Part shown: positions 52,884 to 62,061 of the stretch, one piece after another
Numbering within the stretch: position 1 is the first letter of the stretch
Layout: the number at the start of each line of letters is the position of its first letter
From: Comamonas testosteroni TK102
GTDB lineage: Bacteria > Pseudomonadota > Gammaproteobacteria > Burkholderiales > Burkholderiaceae_C
DNA length: 64,000 bases
Reading direction: 5' to 3'
NCBI RefSeq assembly: GCF_000739375.1
Contig: NZ_CP006704.1
Location: forward strand, 2,852,001-2,916,000
The notes under the pieces: generated by a model
Told to the model about the DNA's origin: nothing
The model's database searches: none
The model's input: the letters and a program-made list of their open reading frames with translations, nothing else
Position numbers and translations under genes: made by a program

Positions 52884-54797
52884 ATGTCACAGAGCAAACA
52901 TGGGCTTCAGGGGGATGCAAAAACCGGGCAGGGCAGCAGCCCGTCGGCACTGACACTGGCGGCGCTGGGCGTGGTGTTCGGCGATATCGGCACCAGCCCG
53001 CTCTACGCGTTCAAGGAGGCTTTTACCGGCACCCACGGGCTGACGGTGGGTCCCGAGAATGTGCTGGCCGCGCTCTCGGCGCTGCTCTGGGCCGTGATCG
53101 TCATCGTCGCCATCAAGTATGTGTGGGTGGTGCTCAGCCACGATAACGATGGCGAGGGCGGCGTGCTGGCGCTGACTGCGCTGGCCCACCGGGTGATGGG
53201 GGACCAGTCGCGGCGCTCGCGCTTCGTGGTTGCAGCCGGAGTGTTTGCGGCCGCACTGTTCTATGGTGACGCCATCATCACGCCGGCAATTTCCGTGCTC
53301 TCTGCCGTGGAAGGCATGAGCATTGCCACGCCGGAGTTCGAGCATTTCATCGTCCCCATCACCATAGGCATTCTGATCGGGCTGTTCTCCATTCAGATGA
53401 AGGGCACCAGCGTGGTGGGGCGCCTGTTCGGCCCGGTCACCATTGTCTGGTTCCTCTGCATTGCCTGGGCAGGTGTGGCCAGCATTGTGCAGACGCCCAT
53501 GGTGCTGCAGGCCGTCAACCCGCTGCATGCACTTCGCTTCGCCGTGCAGCACACGGATAAGGCCTTCTTCCTGCTGTCGGCCGTGTTTCTGGCCATGACA
53601 GGCGCCGAGGCCCTCTATGCCGACATGGGACATTTCGGCAGCCGGGCCGTGCGCCTGGGCTGGTATGGGCTGGTGTTCCCGGCTCTGATGCTCAATTACT
53701 TCGGCCAGGGCTCCTTGCTGTTGCGTGATGCGTCGGCGGCCAGCAATCCCTTTTTTCTGTTGGCTTCGCCGTCCTGGCTGCTGATTTTTGTAGTGCTGGC
53801 CACTGCCGCCACGGTGATTGCCTCTCAGGCGACCATCTCAGGGGCCTATTCCATGACGCTGCAGGCCAGCCGCCTCGGTTATCTGCCGCGTGTGCGCGTG
53901 CTGCACACCTCCGATCAGGAGCAGGGCCAGATCTATATCCCCAGCGTGAACTGGCTGATGCTGCTGGCCGTGATCGCGCTGGTGCTGGCCTTCAAGTCCT
54001 CGGGGGCATTGGCGGCGGCCTATGGCATTGCCGTGTCGGGCACCATGCTGATCACCACCATGCTGGTGGGCTTTGTGGTCTATCTGGGGCGCAGTCGCGC
54101 AAGATCCGTCACGCTCGCAGCGCTGGCCTGTTTTGCCTTGCTGGAGATAGGCTTTTTTGCTTCCAATCTGACCAAGCTGGAGCAGGGCGGCTGGTTGCCG
54201 CTGACTCTGGGCGCCGTCATCTTCATCGCGCTGATGACCTGGCGTGACGGTACCCAGTTGGTGGCCGAGCACAGGCGCCGCCTCGATATCCCCATGAGCG
54301 ATCTGATGAGCTCGCCCATGAGCGGCGTGCCTGTGGTGTCCGGCACGGCCGTCTATCTGACCTCCGACCCCAAGCTGGTGCCGAATGCGCTCTTCCACAA
54401 TCTCAAGCATTTCAAGGTCATGCATGAGCAGACGGTGTTTCTCCACGTGATCAACGAGAACACACCCTATGTGCGTGAGGGCGAGCGCCTGAGGCTCAAG
54501 CCCATGTGCAACGGGGTCTGGGCGCTGGACATGCATTTCGGTTTTCGCGAGCAGCCCGATATTCCGGCGGCGCTCAAGCGGATGACACCGGATGTCGATG
54601 GCGAGATACCGAACCTCGACCCCATGACGACCAGCTTTTTCGTAGCCAGGGTACAGGTGGTGGACGGGCCCGGTGGTCTTTCTGCCTGGCGCTGTGCGCT
54701 GTTTGGCTGGATGTCACGCCAGTCGGCCAGCGCGGCCACTTATTACAAGCTGCCTGCGAACCAGGTGGTGGAACTGGGTACGCAGGTCGTGCTTTGA
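52884..54797 (+). CDS. kup: Low-affinity potassium transport protein Kup
   Basis: The 637-residue protein has about 12 membrane segments up to residue 430 and the family signature LGVVFGDIGTSPLYAFKEAF close to the N-terminus, then DGEGGVLALTALAHRVMG and YADMGHFGSRAVRLGWYG, with a cytoplasmic C-terminal domain of normal Kup length. It imports K+ with protons. The ATGs at 52878 and 52884 are close; the frame runs open to 52734 without support. The gene is a single transcription unit, and the next gene (AhpD-like) is convergent. Confidence 0.95.
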   Translation: MSQSKHGLQGDAKTGQGSSPSALTLAALGVVFGDIGTSPLYAFKEAFTGTHGLTVGPENVLAALSALLWAVIVIVAIKYVWVVLSHDNDGEGGVLALTALAHRVMGDQSRRSRFVVAAGVFAAALFYGDAIITPAISVLSAVEGMSIATPEFEHFIVPITIGILIGLFSIQMKGTSVVGRLFGPVTIVWFLCIAWAGVASIVQTPMVLQAVNPLHALRFAVQHTDKAFFLLSAVFLAMTGAEALYADMGHFGSRAVRLGWYGLVFPALMLNYFGQGSLLLRDASAASNPFFLLASPSWLLIFVVLATAATVIASQATISGAYSMTLQASRLGYLPRVRVLHTSDQEQGQIYIPSVNWLMLLAVIALVLAFKSSGALAAAYGIAVSGTMLITTMLVGFVVYLGRSRARSVTLAALACFALLEIGFFASNLTKLEQGGWLPLTLGAVIFIALMTWRDGTQLVAEHRRRLDIPMSDLMSSPMSGVPVVSGTAVYLTSDPKLVPNALFHNLKHFKVMHEQTVFLHVINENTPYVREGERLRLKPMCNGVWALDMHFGFREQPDIPAALKRMTPDVDGEIPNLDPMTTSFFVARVQVVDGPGGLSAWRCALFGWMSRQSASAATYYKLPANQVVELGTQVVL

Positions 54798-54848
54798 AGG
54801 GCCGGGATGGCGAGCCAGTGAATCACTGGCTGCTGTCCTTTGAGAGTC

Positions 54849-55178
54849 TTACTCGCCCAGCGCATCGAGAGCGCGGGCCGAATAGACCATGGCAGCACCC
54901 GCATTCAAGGCCACGGCCACACCCAGTGCTTCGGCAATTTCTTCCCTGCTGGCTCCCGCAGCCTTGGCTGCCTTGGTGTGCACGGCGATGCAGCCGTCAC
55001 AGCGCGTGGTCACACCCACGGCGATGGCAATCAGCTCGCGTGTCTTGGCATCGAGATGGCCGGTCTTCTTGCCCGCGCCGGACAGGGCCTTGTAGCCCTC
55101 CATGGTTCCCGGGCTCAACTCGGCAAACTCTCCCAGCCTGCCTGCCAGCTCCTTGCGGTATTCGTTCCAGTCCAGCAT
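54849..55178 (-). CDS. Carboxymuconolactone decarboxylase/AhpD-like protein
   Basis: The 109-residue helical protein has the AhpD-type redox motif CDGC in TTRCDGCIAVHTKAAKAAG (the pair of cysteines with a nearby histidine), with DAKTRELIAIAVGVTTR before it. Family members act as alkylhydroperoxidases or as redox partners, or as gamma-carboxymuconolactone decarboxylases; the CxxC motif favours the AhpD-like role. AAGGAG lies 7 nt before the ATG. It is a single gene, convergent with kup and divergent from the FAN1-like gene. Confidence 0.9.
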   Translation of the reverse strand: MLDWNEYRKELAGRLGEFAELSPGTMEGYKALSGAGKKTGHLDAKTRELIAIAVGVTTRCDGCIAVHTKAAKAAGASREEIAEALGVAVALNAGAAMVYSARALDALGE

Positions 55179-55304
55179 TGCCTGCTCCTTGTTGAATGAA
55201 GCGTTGATTGTGTGCCACTGCCACAGGGTGTTCAAGCCACGCGCGTTTCGTCCGCCGAGCTGTAACGCCTGGTTCGGAGGAGTTTGAAGGGATTTCTGAG
55301 CTGT

Positions 55305-57065
55305 ATGAAAATACAGGTCTCATGGTCGGCATCCACCCGTCTTTTCGCCAAGCATTTTGTGAGCGTCACCGTGACTGCATCCCAAGCCACCATTCTTCCG
55401 CCGCATCGCTTCTACTATCTGCACAACTTCCAGCAGGCGCTGGACTGGTTGGCGCAGCGCTATGGCGATCTGTTCAGCGCGCAGGAGGCTGATTTCATCG
55501 CCGGCTTTGCGCGACTGCCGCAGAACTCCAGGGCGCTGCTGGTACGCATGTTGATGCGGCGCGGGCCCTGGTTTCGCGCCAGCAAGCTCGCCTACGAGGA
55601 GATTCCGGTGACGGTCGATGCTGCCGCGCCCTTGCTGGAATGTGGCTGGCTCAGTACCACAGAGCCCATGGATGCGGTCGAGCTGTTCAGCCTGCACACC
55701 AAACCCGAGCTTCTGCAGATCTTGACTGGCTTTGAGTTGTGCTCTTCCATGCGCAAGGCCGAGATGCTGCAGCGGCTGGCCGAGAGGCAGCCCGAGCCCC
55801 GGCCTTATGCCGTCTGGCACCCAGAGGCCGTGGAACCTGTCTGGCGCGTCATGGTGGGCGAGCTGGGAGAGCGTCTGCGGCTGATGTTCTTTGGCAATCT
55901 CTACCAGGATTGGTCGGAGTTCGTACTGGCCGACCTCGGTATTTTCCGCTACGAGCCGGTGGCGCTGGATGCTGACTCGCGTGCATTTCAGCGCCGCGAA
56001 GATCTGGACTTCTATCTGGAGATATCGGCCCGGCGTCAGGCTCTCGACGAAGGCGTGGAGCCCGCGCAACTGCTGCCTGCGCTTATTGAAAATAATAGCG
56101 AAAACCCATGGCTGGACATGCGCCGGGCCAAGGTTTTGCTGAAGCTTGGCCAGGTGTGCGAGAGGCTGCAGGACTGGCCGCTGGCGGCTCAGGCCTACAC
56201 GGCCAGCCGCTATGCGGGTGCACGTCACCGTCATATTCGCGTGCTGGAGCGCATGCAATGCTTTGATCAGGCGCTGGCTCTTGCCAGCCAGGCACAGGCT
56301 GCGCCTGAAAGTGAGGAGGAGCGTCAGCGTGTGGCGCGCATGCTGCCGCGTCTGAGCCGCAGCATGGGACTCGGCGCCATGGGGCGCCAGCCGGCTCTGG
56401 CCCCGGCCGTGGCGGCCCTGCGCGGCGATGTGCAGCTGGACCGACCCGCCCAGCCCATGGCGGTGGAGTACGCGCTGCAAGCCCATTGGCATAGCGCCGA
56501 TGCGCCCGTGTTCTATGTGGAGAACGCGTTGGTCAACTCGCTATTCGGTCTGCTGTGCTGGCCGGCCGTTTTTGCGCCGCTGCCAGGGGCTTTTTTTCAT
56601 CCCTTCCAGAGTGGGCCGGCCGATCTGGGGGCACCGGATTTTGTGCTGCGCCGCCAGCCTCTGTTTGATGCCTGCCTGGCCGAGCTGGAGGACGGTCGCT
56701 ACCAGGCCACGATTCGCCAGCGCTTTGCCGACAAGCAAGGAGTTCAGTCGCCGTTCGTATTCTGGGGCACATTGACGCAAGAGCTGCTCGAGTTGGCGCT
56801 CGATTGCATGCCTGCCGCCCATCTGCGGATTCTGTTCGCACGGCTGCTGTTGGACCTGAAGGCCAACCGCACCGGCTTTCCCGATCTGGTGCGCTTCTGG
56901 CCTCTGCGGTCCGATGCCGGTTCACGCTACGAGCTGGTGGAAGTCAAGGCGCCGGGCGACAAGTTGCAGGACAACCAGATTCGCTGGCTGGCCTATTGCT
57001 CGGAGCAGGGCATTCCCGTGCGCGTTTGCCATGTGCAGTGGCGTGACGAAGGTAGCACGCCATGA
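55305..57065 (+). CDS. FAN1-type structure-specific nuclease with a VRR-NUC domain
   Basis: A protein of about 586 residues with the VRR-NUC nuclease motif at its C-terminus: GFPDLVRFWP (D527), then YELVEVKAPGDKLQDNQIRW (E546, K548), which is the FAN1 pattern PD...(E)xK. The middle part is helical and TPR-like, as in FAN1. FAN1 trims DNA near interstrand crosslinks and branch points. The start is uncertain: the frame opens at TTG 55284, ATG 55305 lacks a good ribosome site, and the GTGs at 55360 and 55372 are alternatives. The stop overlaps the start of the nuclease-helicase gene by 4 nt, so the pair is translationally coupled. Confidence 0.88.
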   Translation: MKIQVSWSASTRLFAKHFVSVTVTASQATILPPHRFYYLHNFQQALDWLAQRYGDLFSAQEADFIAGFARLPQNSRALLVRMLMRRGPWFRASKLAYEEIPVTVDAAAPLLECGWLSTTEPMDAVELFSLHTKPELLQILTGFELCSSMRKAEMLQRLAERQPEPRPYAVWHPEAVEPVWRVMVGELGERLRLMFFGNLYQDWSEFVLADLGIFRYEPVALDADSRAFQRREDLDFYLEISARRQALDEGVEPAQLLPALIENNSENPWLDMRRAKVLLKLGQVCERLQDWPLAAQAYTASRYAGARHRHIRVLERMQCFDQALALASQAQAAPESEEERQRVARMLPRLSRSMGLGAMGRQPALAPAVAALRGDVQLDRPAQPMAVEYALQAHWHSADAPVFYVENALVNSLFGLLCWPAVFAPLPGAFFHPFQSGPADLGAPDFVLRRQPLFDACLAELEDGRYQATIRQRFADKQGVQSPFVFWGTLTQELLELALDCMPAAHLRILFARLLLDLKANRTGFPDLVRFWPLRSDAGSRYELVEVKAPGDKLQDNQIRWLAYCSEQGIPVRVCHVQWRDEGSTP

Positions 57066-59485
57066 AGCCAGCGCTTAGCGTGGCAGTACGCGCACTGTGC
57101 GAGTTCACGGCGCGCAGCGGCGATCTGGATCTGCGCTTCACGCCCGCGCCCAGTGCGCTGGAGGGCATGGAAGGCCATGCCGTGGTGCAGAAACGGCGTG
57201 AGAAAGCGGGCGGCTACGAGGTGGAGCTGGCGCTCAGCGGTCGGTTCCAAGAGCTGCAGGTTCGCGGCCGAGCCGATGGCTTTGATGGCGTGCGGCAGCA
57301 ACTTGAAGAGATCAAGACCTATCGAGGCCGGCTTGATGGCGTGCGTCCCCATCATCGGGCCTTGCATTGGGCCCAGGCCAGGGTCTACGGTCATTTGCTG
57401 TGTCAGGAGCGCGGCCTTGAGCGGATCAAGCTGGCGCTGGTTTATTTCCAGATCGGCAGCGCAGAGGAGACCGTGCTGGTGGAGGAGTGTTCCGCCACCG
57501 AACTGCAGGCCTTTTTCGAATCGGTATGTTCCCGCTATCTCGACTGGGCACGCTGCGAAGCCGCCCACCGTCAGGCGCGTAATGAGGCCATGGCGCAGCT
57601 GAAATTTCCCATGCCGGCCTTCAGGGCCGGGCAGCGGGAGCTGTCCGTGGCCGTCTATCGCACGGCCCATGCCGGCGCAGGCGGTCGCTGTCTGATGGCT
57701 CAGGCGCCGACCGGCATCGGCAAGACCCTGGCCACGATTTTCCCCATGCTCAAGAGCATGGCCGCTGTCATGGCCAAGGGTGTCTCGGAGACTGATGCAG
57801 CTGGTCTGGACAAGCTGTTCTTTCTCACTGCCAAGGGCACGGGCCATGGACTGGCGCTGCATGCACTGGGCCAGCTGCAGCAAGCCTTGCCGCGAGCCAT
57901 GTCGGAGGCTGCCGAGACGCCGGTTGCGCCCTTGCGTGTCTTGGACATGCAGGCGCGCGACAAGACCTGCGAGCATCCCGGCAATGCCTGCCATGGGGAG
58001 TCCTGTCCGTTAGCGCGTGGCTTCTTTGACCGACTGCCTGCGGCCAGGCAGCAGGCGCTGCAACTGCCGCTCTGGGATGCTCCGGGATTGCGGACTCTGG
58101 CCTTGCTGCATGGCATCTGCCCCTATTACCTGTCGCAGGAGCTGGCGCGCTGGGCCGATGTGGTGGTGGCCGACTACCACTATTACTACGATAGTGCGGC
58201 CATGCTGTATGCGCTGGCCTTGCAGCAGGACTGGCGTGTGGGCGTGCTGGTGGACGAGGCGCACAATCTGCTGGAGCGCGCGCGCAGCATGTATACGGCG
58301 CCGCTGTCCCAGTTTGATCTGGCACAGGCCCGCCAGGTAGCGACCGGTGCTGTCAAAAAGGCACTCGATGCACTGCAGCGCCAGTGGCAGGTGCTGAACC
58401 GGGCCCAGGATCAGGCCAGCTACCAAAGCTACGAGAGCATTCCCGGCGCACTGCTGGGCGCCGTGCAGCGGGCCGTGGGCGCCATCGCGGATCAACTGGC
58501 GGAGCAGGAGACCGGTGACCATGCGGCCGCAGTGGGGCAGCACGCACTTGCCGACGATGTCTTGCTGGGTTTTTACTGGGAACTGCTGCATTTTCAGGCT
58601 CTGGCCGATCAGTTCGGGCCGCATGCGCTGTTTGATATCCAGCGGCCTCTGCTCTTGGGGCGCGCGGGCAGGCTGCGTGAGCCGTCATCCACGCTGTGCA
58701 TTCGCAACGTGGTGCCCGCACCGCACCTTGCGGCGCGCCATGCAGCGGCACAGGCCTCGGTGCTGTTTTCAGGCACGCTGAGTCCGCCCGGGTTCTACCG
58801 TGACCTGCTAGGACTGCCTGTCGATACCGCCTGGCTCGATGTCCCGGCACCGTTTGCGGCCCGGCAGTTGCAGGTGCATATTGCTCGCCATATCTCCACA
58901 CGCTGGCGTGATCGCGAAGCGTCTCTGGCACCCATGGCGGATCTGATCGCGCAGCAATATGCGCGTCAGCCCGGCAACTATCTGTGTTTTGTCAGCAGTT
59001 TTGAGTATCTGCAGCAAGTCGCCGCTACCGTGGAGCGGCGGCACCCGCAACTGCCGTTATGGCAGCAGCAGCGCGGAATGGACGAAGCCGGGCGGGCCGA
59101 ATTCCTGGCCCGCTTTGTCGAGGGCGGCCAGGGTCTGGGTCTGGCCGTGCTGGGCGGGGCTTTTTCCGAGGGCGTGGATCTGCCCGGCAGTCGTCTGATC
59201 GGTGCCTTTGTTGCCACACTGGGCCTGCCCCAGCTCAACCCTGTCAACGAAGCCATGCAGCGTGCCATGGATCAGACCATGGGAGCGGGGCTGGGCTATG
59301 ACTACACCTATCTTTACCCCGGCCTGCGCAAGGTGGTACAGGCGGCTGGCCGAGTCATACGCAGTGAGCACGATAGCGGTGTTCTGGTGTTGATGGACGA
59401 CCGCTTCGCACGCGCCGAGGTGCGTGCGCTGCTGCCTGCCTGGTGGCAGATCGAGGGACCCCGCCGAGATTTCCGGACAGCCTAG
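57062..59485 (+). CDS. XPD/DinG-type FeS helicase with an N-terminal RecB/Cas4-like nuclease domain
   Basis: An 807-residue protein with two parts. Residues about 60-115 show RecB-family nuclease motifs: RGRADGF (D72), LEEIKTYRG (E83, K85) and QARVYGHLL (Q105, Y109). The rest is a superfamily 2 helicase: Walker A APTGIGKT (K221), DEAH box LVDEAHNLLE (D398), SGTLSPPGF, GVDLPGSRLIGAF and QAAGRVIRSEHD. Four cysteines at 303, 310, 315 and 353 have the spacing of the FeS cluster in XPD/DinG enzymes. It overlaps the FAN1 gene by 4 nt. Together they look like a DNA unwinding and cutting machine. Confidence 0.9.
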   Translation: MKPALSVAVRALCEFTARSGDLDLRFTPAPSALEGMEGHAVVQKRREKAGGYEVELALSGRFQELQVRGRADGFDGVRQQLEEIKTYRGRLDGVRPHHRALHWAQARVYGHLLCQERGLERIKLALVYFQIGSAEETVLVEECSATELQAFFESVCSRYLDWARCEAAHRQARNEAMAQLKFPMPAFRAGQRELSVAVYRTAHAGAGGRCLMAQAPTGIGKTLATIFPMLKSMAAVMAKGVSETDAAGLDKLFFLTAKGTGHGLALHALGQLQQALPRAMSEAAETPVAPLRVLDMQARDKTCEHPGNACHGESCPLARGFFDRLPAARQQALQLPLWDAPGLRTLALLHGICPYYLSQELARWADVVVADYHYYYDSAAMLYALALQQDWRVGVLVDEAHNLLERARSMYTAPLSQFDLAQARQVATGAVKKALDALQRQWQVLNRAQDQASYQSYESIPGALLGAVQRAVGAIADQLAEQETGDHAAAVGQHALADDVLLGFYWELLHFQALADQFGPHALFDIQRPLLLGRAGRLREPSSTLCIRNVVPAPHLAARHAAAQASVLFSGTLSPPGFYRDLLGLPVDTAWLDVPAPFAARQLQVHIARHISTRWRDREASLAPMADLIAQQYARQPGNYLCFVSSFEYLQQVAATVERRHPQLPLWQQQRGMDEAGRAEFLARFVEGGQGLGLAVLGGAFSEGVDLPGSRLIGAFVATLGLPQLNPVNEAMQRAMDQTMGAGLGYDYTYLYPGLRKVVQAAGRVIRSEHDSGVLVLMDDRFARAEVRALLPAWWQIEGPRRDFRTA

Positions 59486-59576
59486 CGGCCAGAAACGCTC
59501 GCTCACATCTCCGTTTGTAATCCGTGCCAAACGGCCCTCATGCGCCTTGATACTTGGGGCAAAGGAGAAAAAGGCC

Positions 59577-60704
59577 ATGAATTCCCGCGACACCTACGAC
59601 TCTCAGTCCCAAGCCACCGGGGAAGAGGGCAGCCAGGGATGGGATGCAATCGATGAGGCGCTGCAGACGGTTTATGGCGATCAGCAGCCCGCCCATTTCG
59701 GCACGTTGATCAAGTTTCGTCTTGGGGGAGACGATCCGCTGGACGGCGTCAGCGTCTACCGCAGCGAGCAGGGCGCGCCGCACTGGCACTATGTCAGCTA
59801 CGGCTTCAGCGATTTGTACGGCGACCTGGACGACAGCTACGACATCGCTCCGGGCAAGCCCAGCGGCTATGGTTTCGAGCTGAGCTTCAGATTGCTGCGC
59901 GGCGCCAACGAACAGGAAGCACCTAGTTGGCCTGTTAACTTTTTGCAAAATATCGCTCGATATGTGTTTCGTACCGGCAATGTGCTGGCCCCGGGGCACT
60001 GGATGACGGCCAATGGCCCGATCAAGGCCGATGCCGACACGCTGCTGACCGAAATGGGCTTTGTGCAAGATCCCGAGTTGCCGGCCATTCACACGCCCTA
60101 TGGCGACCTGATGTTTCTGCAGCTGGTGGGACTGACCAGTGACGAGTTGCGCGAGGTGCGTCGCTGGAATGTGCAGGGAGCGCTTCAGTCGCTGCAGAGC
60201 TATATGCCGCTATGGATCACCGATCTGGCCAGGCCCAGCCTGCATGATCTGCCCGATGTCCAGGCCGCCATCGATGCCGGCGCGGCGCGTGAAGGCTCGA
60301 AGACGGGCGTGCTCTACAACGATGTTCTGGGCTTCAGTCACCGCAAGCGCCTGCTGCGCAGTCCTCAGACCGTGATTCGCCTGGGCAGCCTGGGCGTGCG
60401 CGACCTCAAGGCCATGCTGCCGGCACGCCTGCCCCATGGCCGTCCGTTGATTCTGGCGGGCGACGGCTCGACGCTGGAGCTGGTGCCCGCCGGCGACAGT
60501 GAAGGGGGGCTGCTGGACTGGCATAGCGACCATGAACTCAAGCTCAGCCTGACCCCGGCGCAGATGCAGGCCTGGAAGCAGGTCGTCAAGGGGCGCGACG
60601 GTGAGTACACCGTGCCCGGGCTCGACGGTCTGGTCTGGCAGGTCAAGAGCAGTGTGGTGACGGATAGTCATGGGCGCGTGACCGGAAGGTACGAAGAGCG
60701 CTAA
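59577..60704 (+). CDS. SUFU-domain protein
   Basis: The 375-residue soluble protein has the bacterial suppressor-of-fused-like domain: DEALQTVYGDQQPAHFGTLI, LGGDDPLDGVSVYRSEQGAP, HWHYVSYGFSDLYG and FELSFRLLRGANEQEAPSWP, then a C-terminal part I do not recognise. In bacteria SUFU domains are often immunity proteins against toxins, but no toxin gene is next to it. GGAGAAA precedes ATG 59577. It starts 91 nt after the helicase gene, possibly in the same transcript. Confidence 0.82.
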   Translation: MNSRDTYDSQSQATGEEGSQGWDAIDEALQTVYGDQQPAHFGTLIKFRLGGDDPLDGVSVYRSEQGAPHWHYVSYGFSDLYGDLDDSYDIAPGKPSGYGFELSFRLLRGANEQEAPSWPVNFLQNIARYVFRTGNVLAPGHWMTANGPIKADADTLLTEMGFVQDPELPAIHTPYGDLMFLQLVGLTSDELREVRRWNVQGALQSLQSYMPLWITDLARPSLHDLPDVQAAIDAGAAREGSKTGVLYNDVLGFSHRKRLLRSPQTVIRLGSLGVRDLKAMLPARLPHGRPLILAGDGSTLELVPAGDSEGGLLDWHSDHELKLSLTPAQMQAWKQVVKGRDGEYTVPGLDGLVWQVKSSVVTDSHGRVTGRYEER

Positions 60705-60782
60705 GCCGCAAAACAGCAACAATCAAGCCATACGCGCGGTCTCGCGCAGTCTTTGGAGGAGCCTGAACGGGCGACTCGTTCT

Positions 60783-61208
60783 TCAGGGCAGCACTGCCAG
60801 CACGACCTGGGACGCCTTGAACAAGGCAGTGGCCGTCTTGCCAACGGCCAGGTCCAGGTTCTCGGTGCTTTCCAGGGTGACCATGGCCACCACCTGCAGG
60901 CCTTGGGCATCAATGGTCACTTCGGAGTTCACCGCGCCGGGCTTGATCCGGGTGATCTTGCCTGTGAGCTGGTTGCGTGCCGAAAAGCGTACGCCTTCGC
61001 AATCCGTCACCACCATCACGGAGGGCGCCTTGACCATGGCTATCACCGAGCTGCCGGCCTTCAGGCCCAGACTGACTGCACTTCCATGTGTGATGGTGGC
61101 CACCAGTTCGGGCTGGTGTTCGGTGCGGATCTGGACCTCATCGGTAACGATGCCATGGCTGATATGGGAGACATGACCCCTGAACTGGTTGCGTGCGCTG
61201 CTCTGCAT
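60783..61208 (-). CDS. Molbindin (two TOBE domains)
   Basis: The 141-residue protein consists of two tandem TOBE/Mop domains: residues 1-70 (SARNQFRGHVSHISHGIVTD, VAT...SLGLKAGSSVIAMVKAP) and 73-141 (SARNQLTGKITRIKPGAVNS, LDLAVGKTATALFKASQVVL). Such molbindins bind molybdate or tungstate in the cytoplasm and act as storage or homeostasis proteins. The long open frame upstream (to 61967) is an artefact of the GNAT gene on the other strand; AAGGAAA before ATG 61208 marks the start. Mo transport genes are not in the window. Confidence 0.92.
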   Translation of the reverse strand: MQSSARNQFRGHVSHISHGIVTDEVQIRTEHQPELVATITHGSAVSLGLKAGSSVIAMVKAPSVMVVTDCEGVRFSARNQLTGKITRIKPGAVNSEVTIDAQGLQVVAMVTLESTENLDLAVGKTATALFKASQVVLAVLP

Positions 61209-61349
61209 GAGGGTTTCCTTGAAATGCCGCTGGGAACTTGGACCTATTCTTATAGCACCCGGACCAGTGCAGTTAAACGCTGCGAAGCCCGCGACTGCTG
61301 CAACCTTGCCCATAATACCGGCTCTGATTTGCGTGCCTGAGGCCAAGAA

Positions 61350-61883
61350 ATGAGTGATCTGAACATCGTGCAATGCACGCACGAACGCCACGCCGCTGCG
61401 ATTTTGGACATTTTCAACGATGCCATCGTCAACTCCACGGCACTTTACGACTACCAGCCGCGCACGGCGCAAAACATGGTCAGCTGGTTCGAGGCCAAAC
61501 GTGCGGGAGGATTTCCCGTCATCGGCATCGAGGATGCGCAAGGCCGGTTGCTTGGCTTTTGCAGCTGGGGCAGTTTTCGCGCTTATCCGGCCTACAAGTA
61601 CACGGTTGAGCATTCGGTCTATGTCCACCCCGAACACCGGGGGCTTGGTTTGGGTCAGCAACTGATGGATTTGCTGATTGCCGAGGCCAGGCAGCGTGGC
61701 GACGTGCATGTACTTGTCGGTGCCATCGATGCCGCCAACGCAGGCAGCATCGCGCTGCACAAGCGTCTGGGTTTTGAGTCCGTGGGCCTGATGCCGCAGG
61801 TGGGCTTCAAGTTTGGCCGCTGGCTGGATCTGGCCTTCTATCAGCTCACCCTGCAGACGCCGCTGAATCCGGTGGATGGTTGA
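61350..61883 (+). CDS. GNAT acetyltransferase of the phosphinothricin acetyltransferase type
   Basis: The 177-residue acetyltransferase has the acetyl-CoA binding motif VHPEHRGLGLGQQLM (RGxGxG-type) and the N-terminal segment LDIFNDAIVNSTALYDYQP that is typical of phosphinothricin / methionine-sulfoximine acetyltransferases. These acetylate small amino-acid-like compounds and can confer resistance to glufosinate-type inhibitors; the physiological substrate is not known. It is divergent from the molbindin gene. A repeat copy (61898) follows the stop. Confidence 0.88.
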   Translation: MSDLNIVQCTHERHAAAILDIFNDAIVNSTALYDYQPRTAQNMVSWFEAKRAGGFPVIGIEDAQGRLLGFCSWGSFRAYPAYKYTVEHSVYVHPEHRGLGLGQQLMDLLIAEARQRGDVHVLVGAIDAANAGSIALHKRLGFESVGLMPQVGFKFGRWLDLAFYQLTLQTPLNPVDG

Positions 61884-61897
61884 TTGCTCCGAAAAAT

Positions 61898-61924
61898 ATA
61901 GCTTCAGCGACTGCCTACAAAGCG
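61898..61924 (+). repeat. Dispersed hairpin repeat, copy F
   Basis: AAAAATATAGCTTCAGCG begins in the A run at 61892; AAGCG follows at 61920, one nt closer than in copies C and E. It lies after the GNAT gene and before the DUF1232 gene; the rest of that 180-nt gap holds nothing else I can name. Confidence 0.45.
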
Positions 61925-62061
61925 CTGCAGCGAGTCTTTCCTGAATGGACCGGGTTCCTGGATGCATTTTTTGCCTCCAGAAAATGGCTGCTCTCTTGTT
62001 TTTCCTGAGACCGGTCGCAAGCTAAGGGCTGGTGTTTTGTCGCTTTGAAGGGGTCACCGCC

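Noticed and set aside
56080..56110. Possible dispersed-repeat copy in the FAN1-type gene (ATAGCG near 56094)
   Set aside because: No AAGCG follows at the spacing found in the other copies; the similarity is limited to an A-rich codon stretch.
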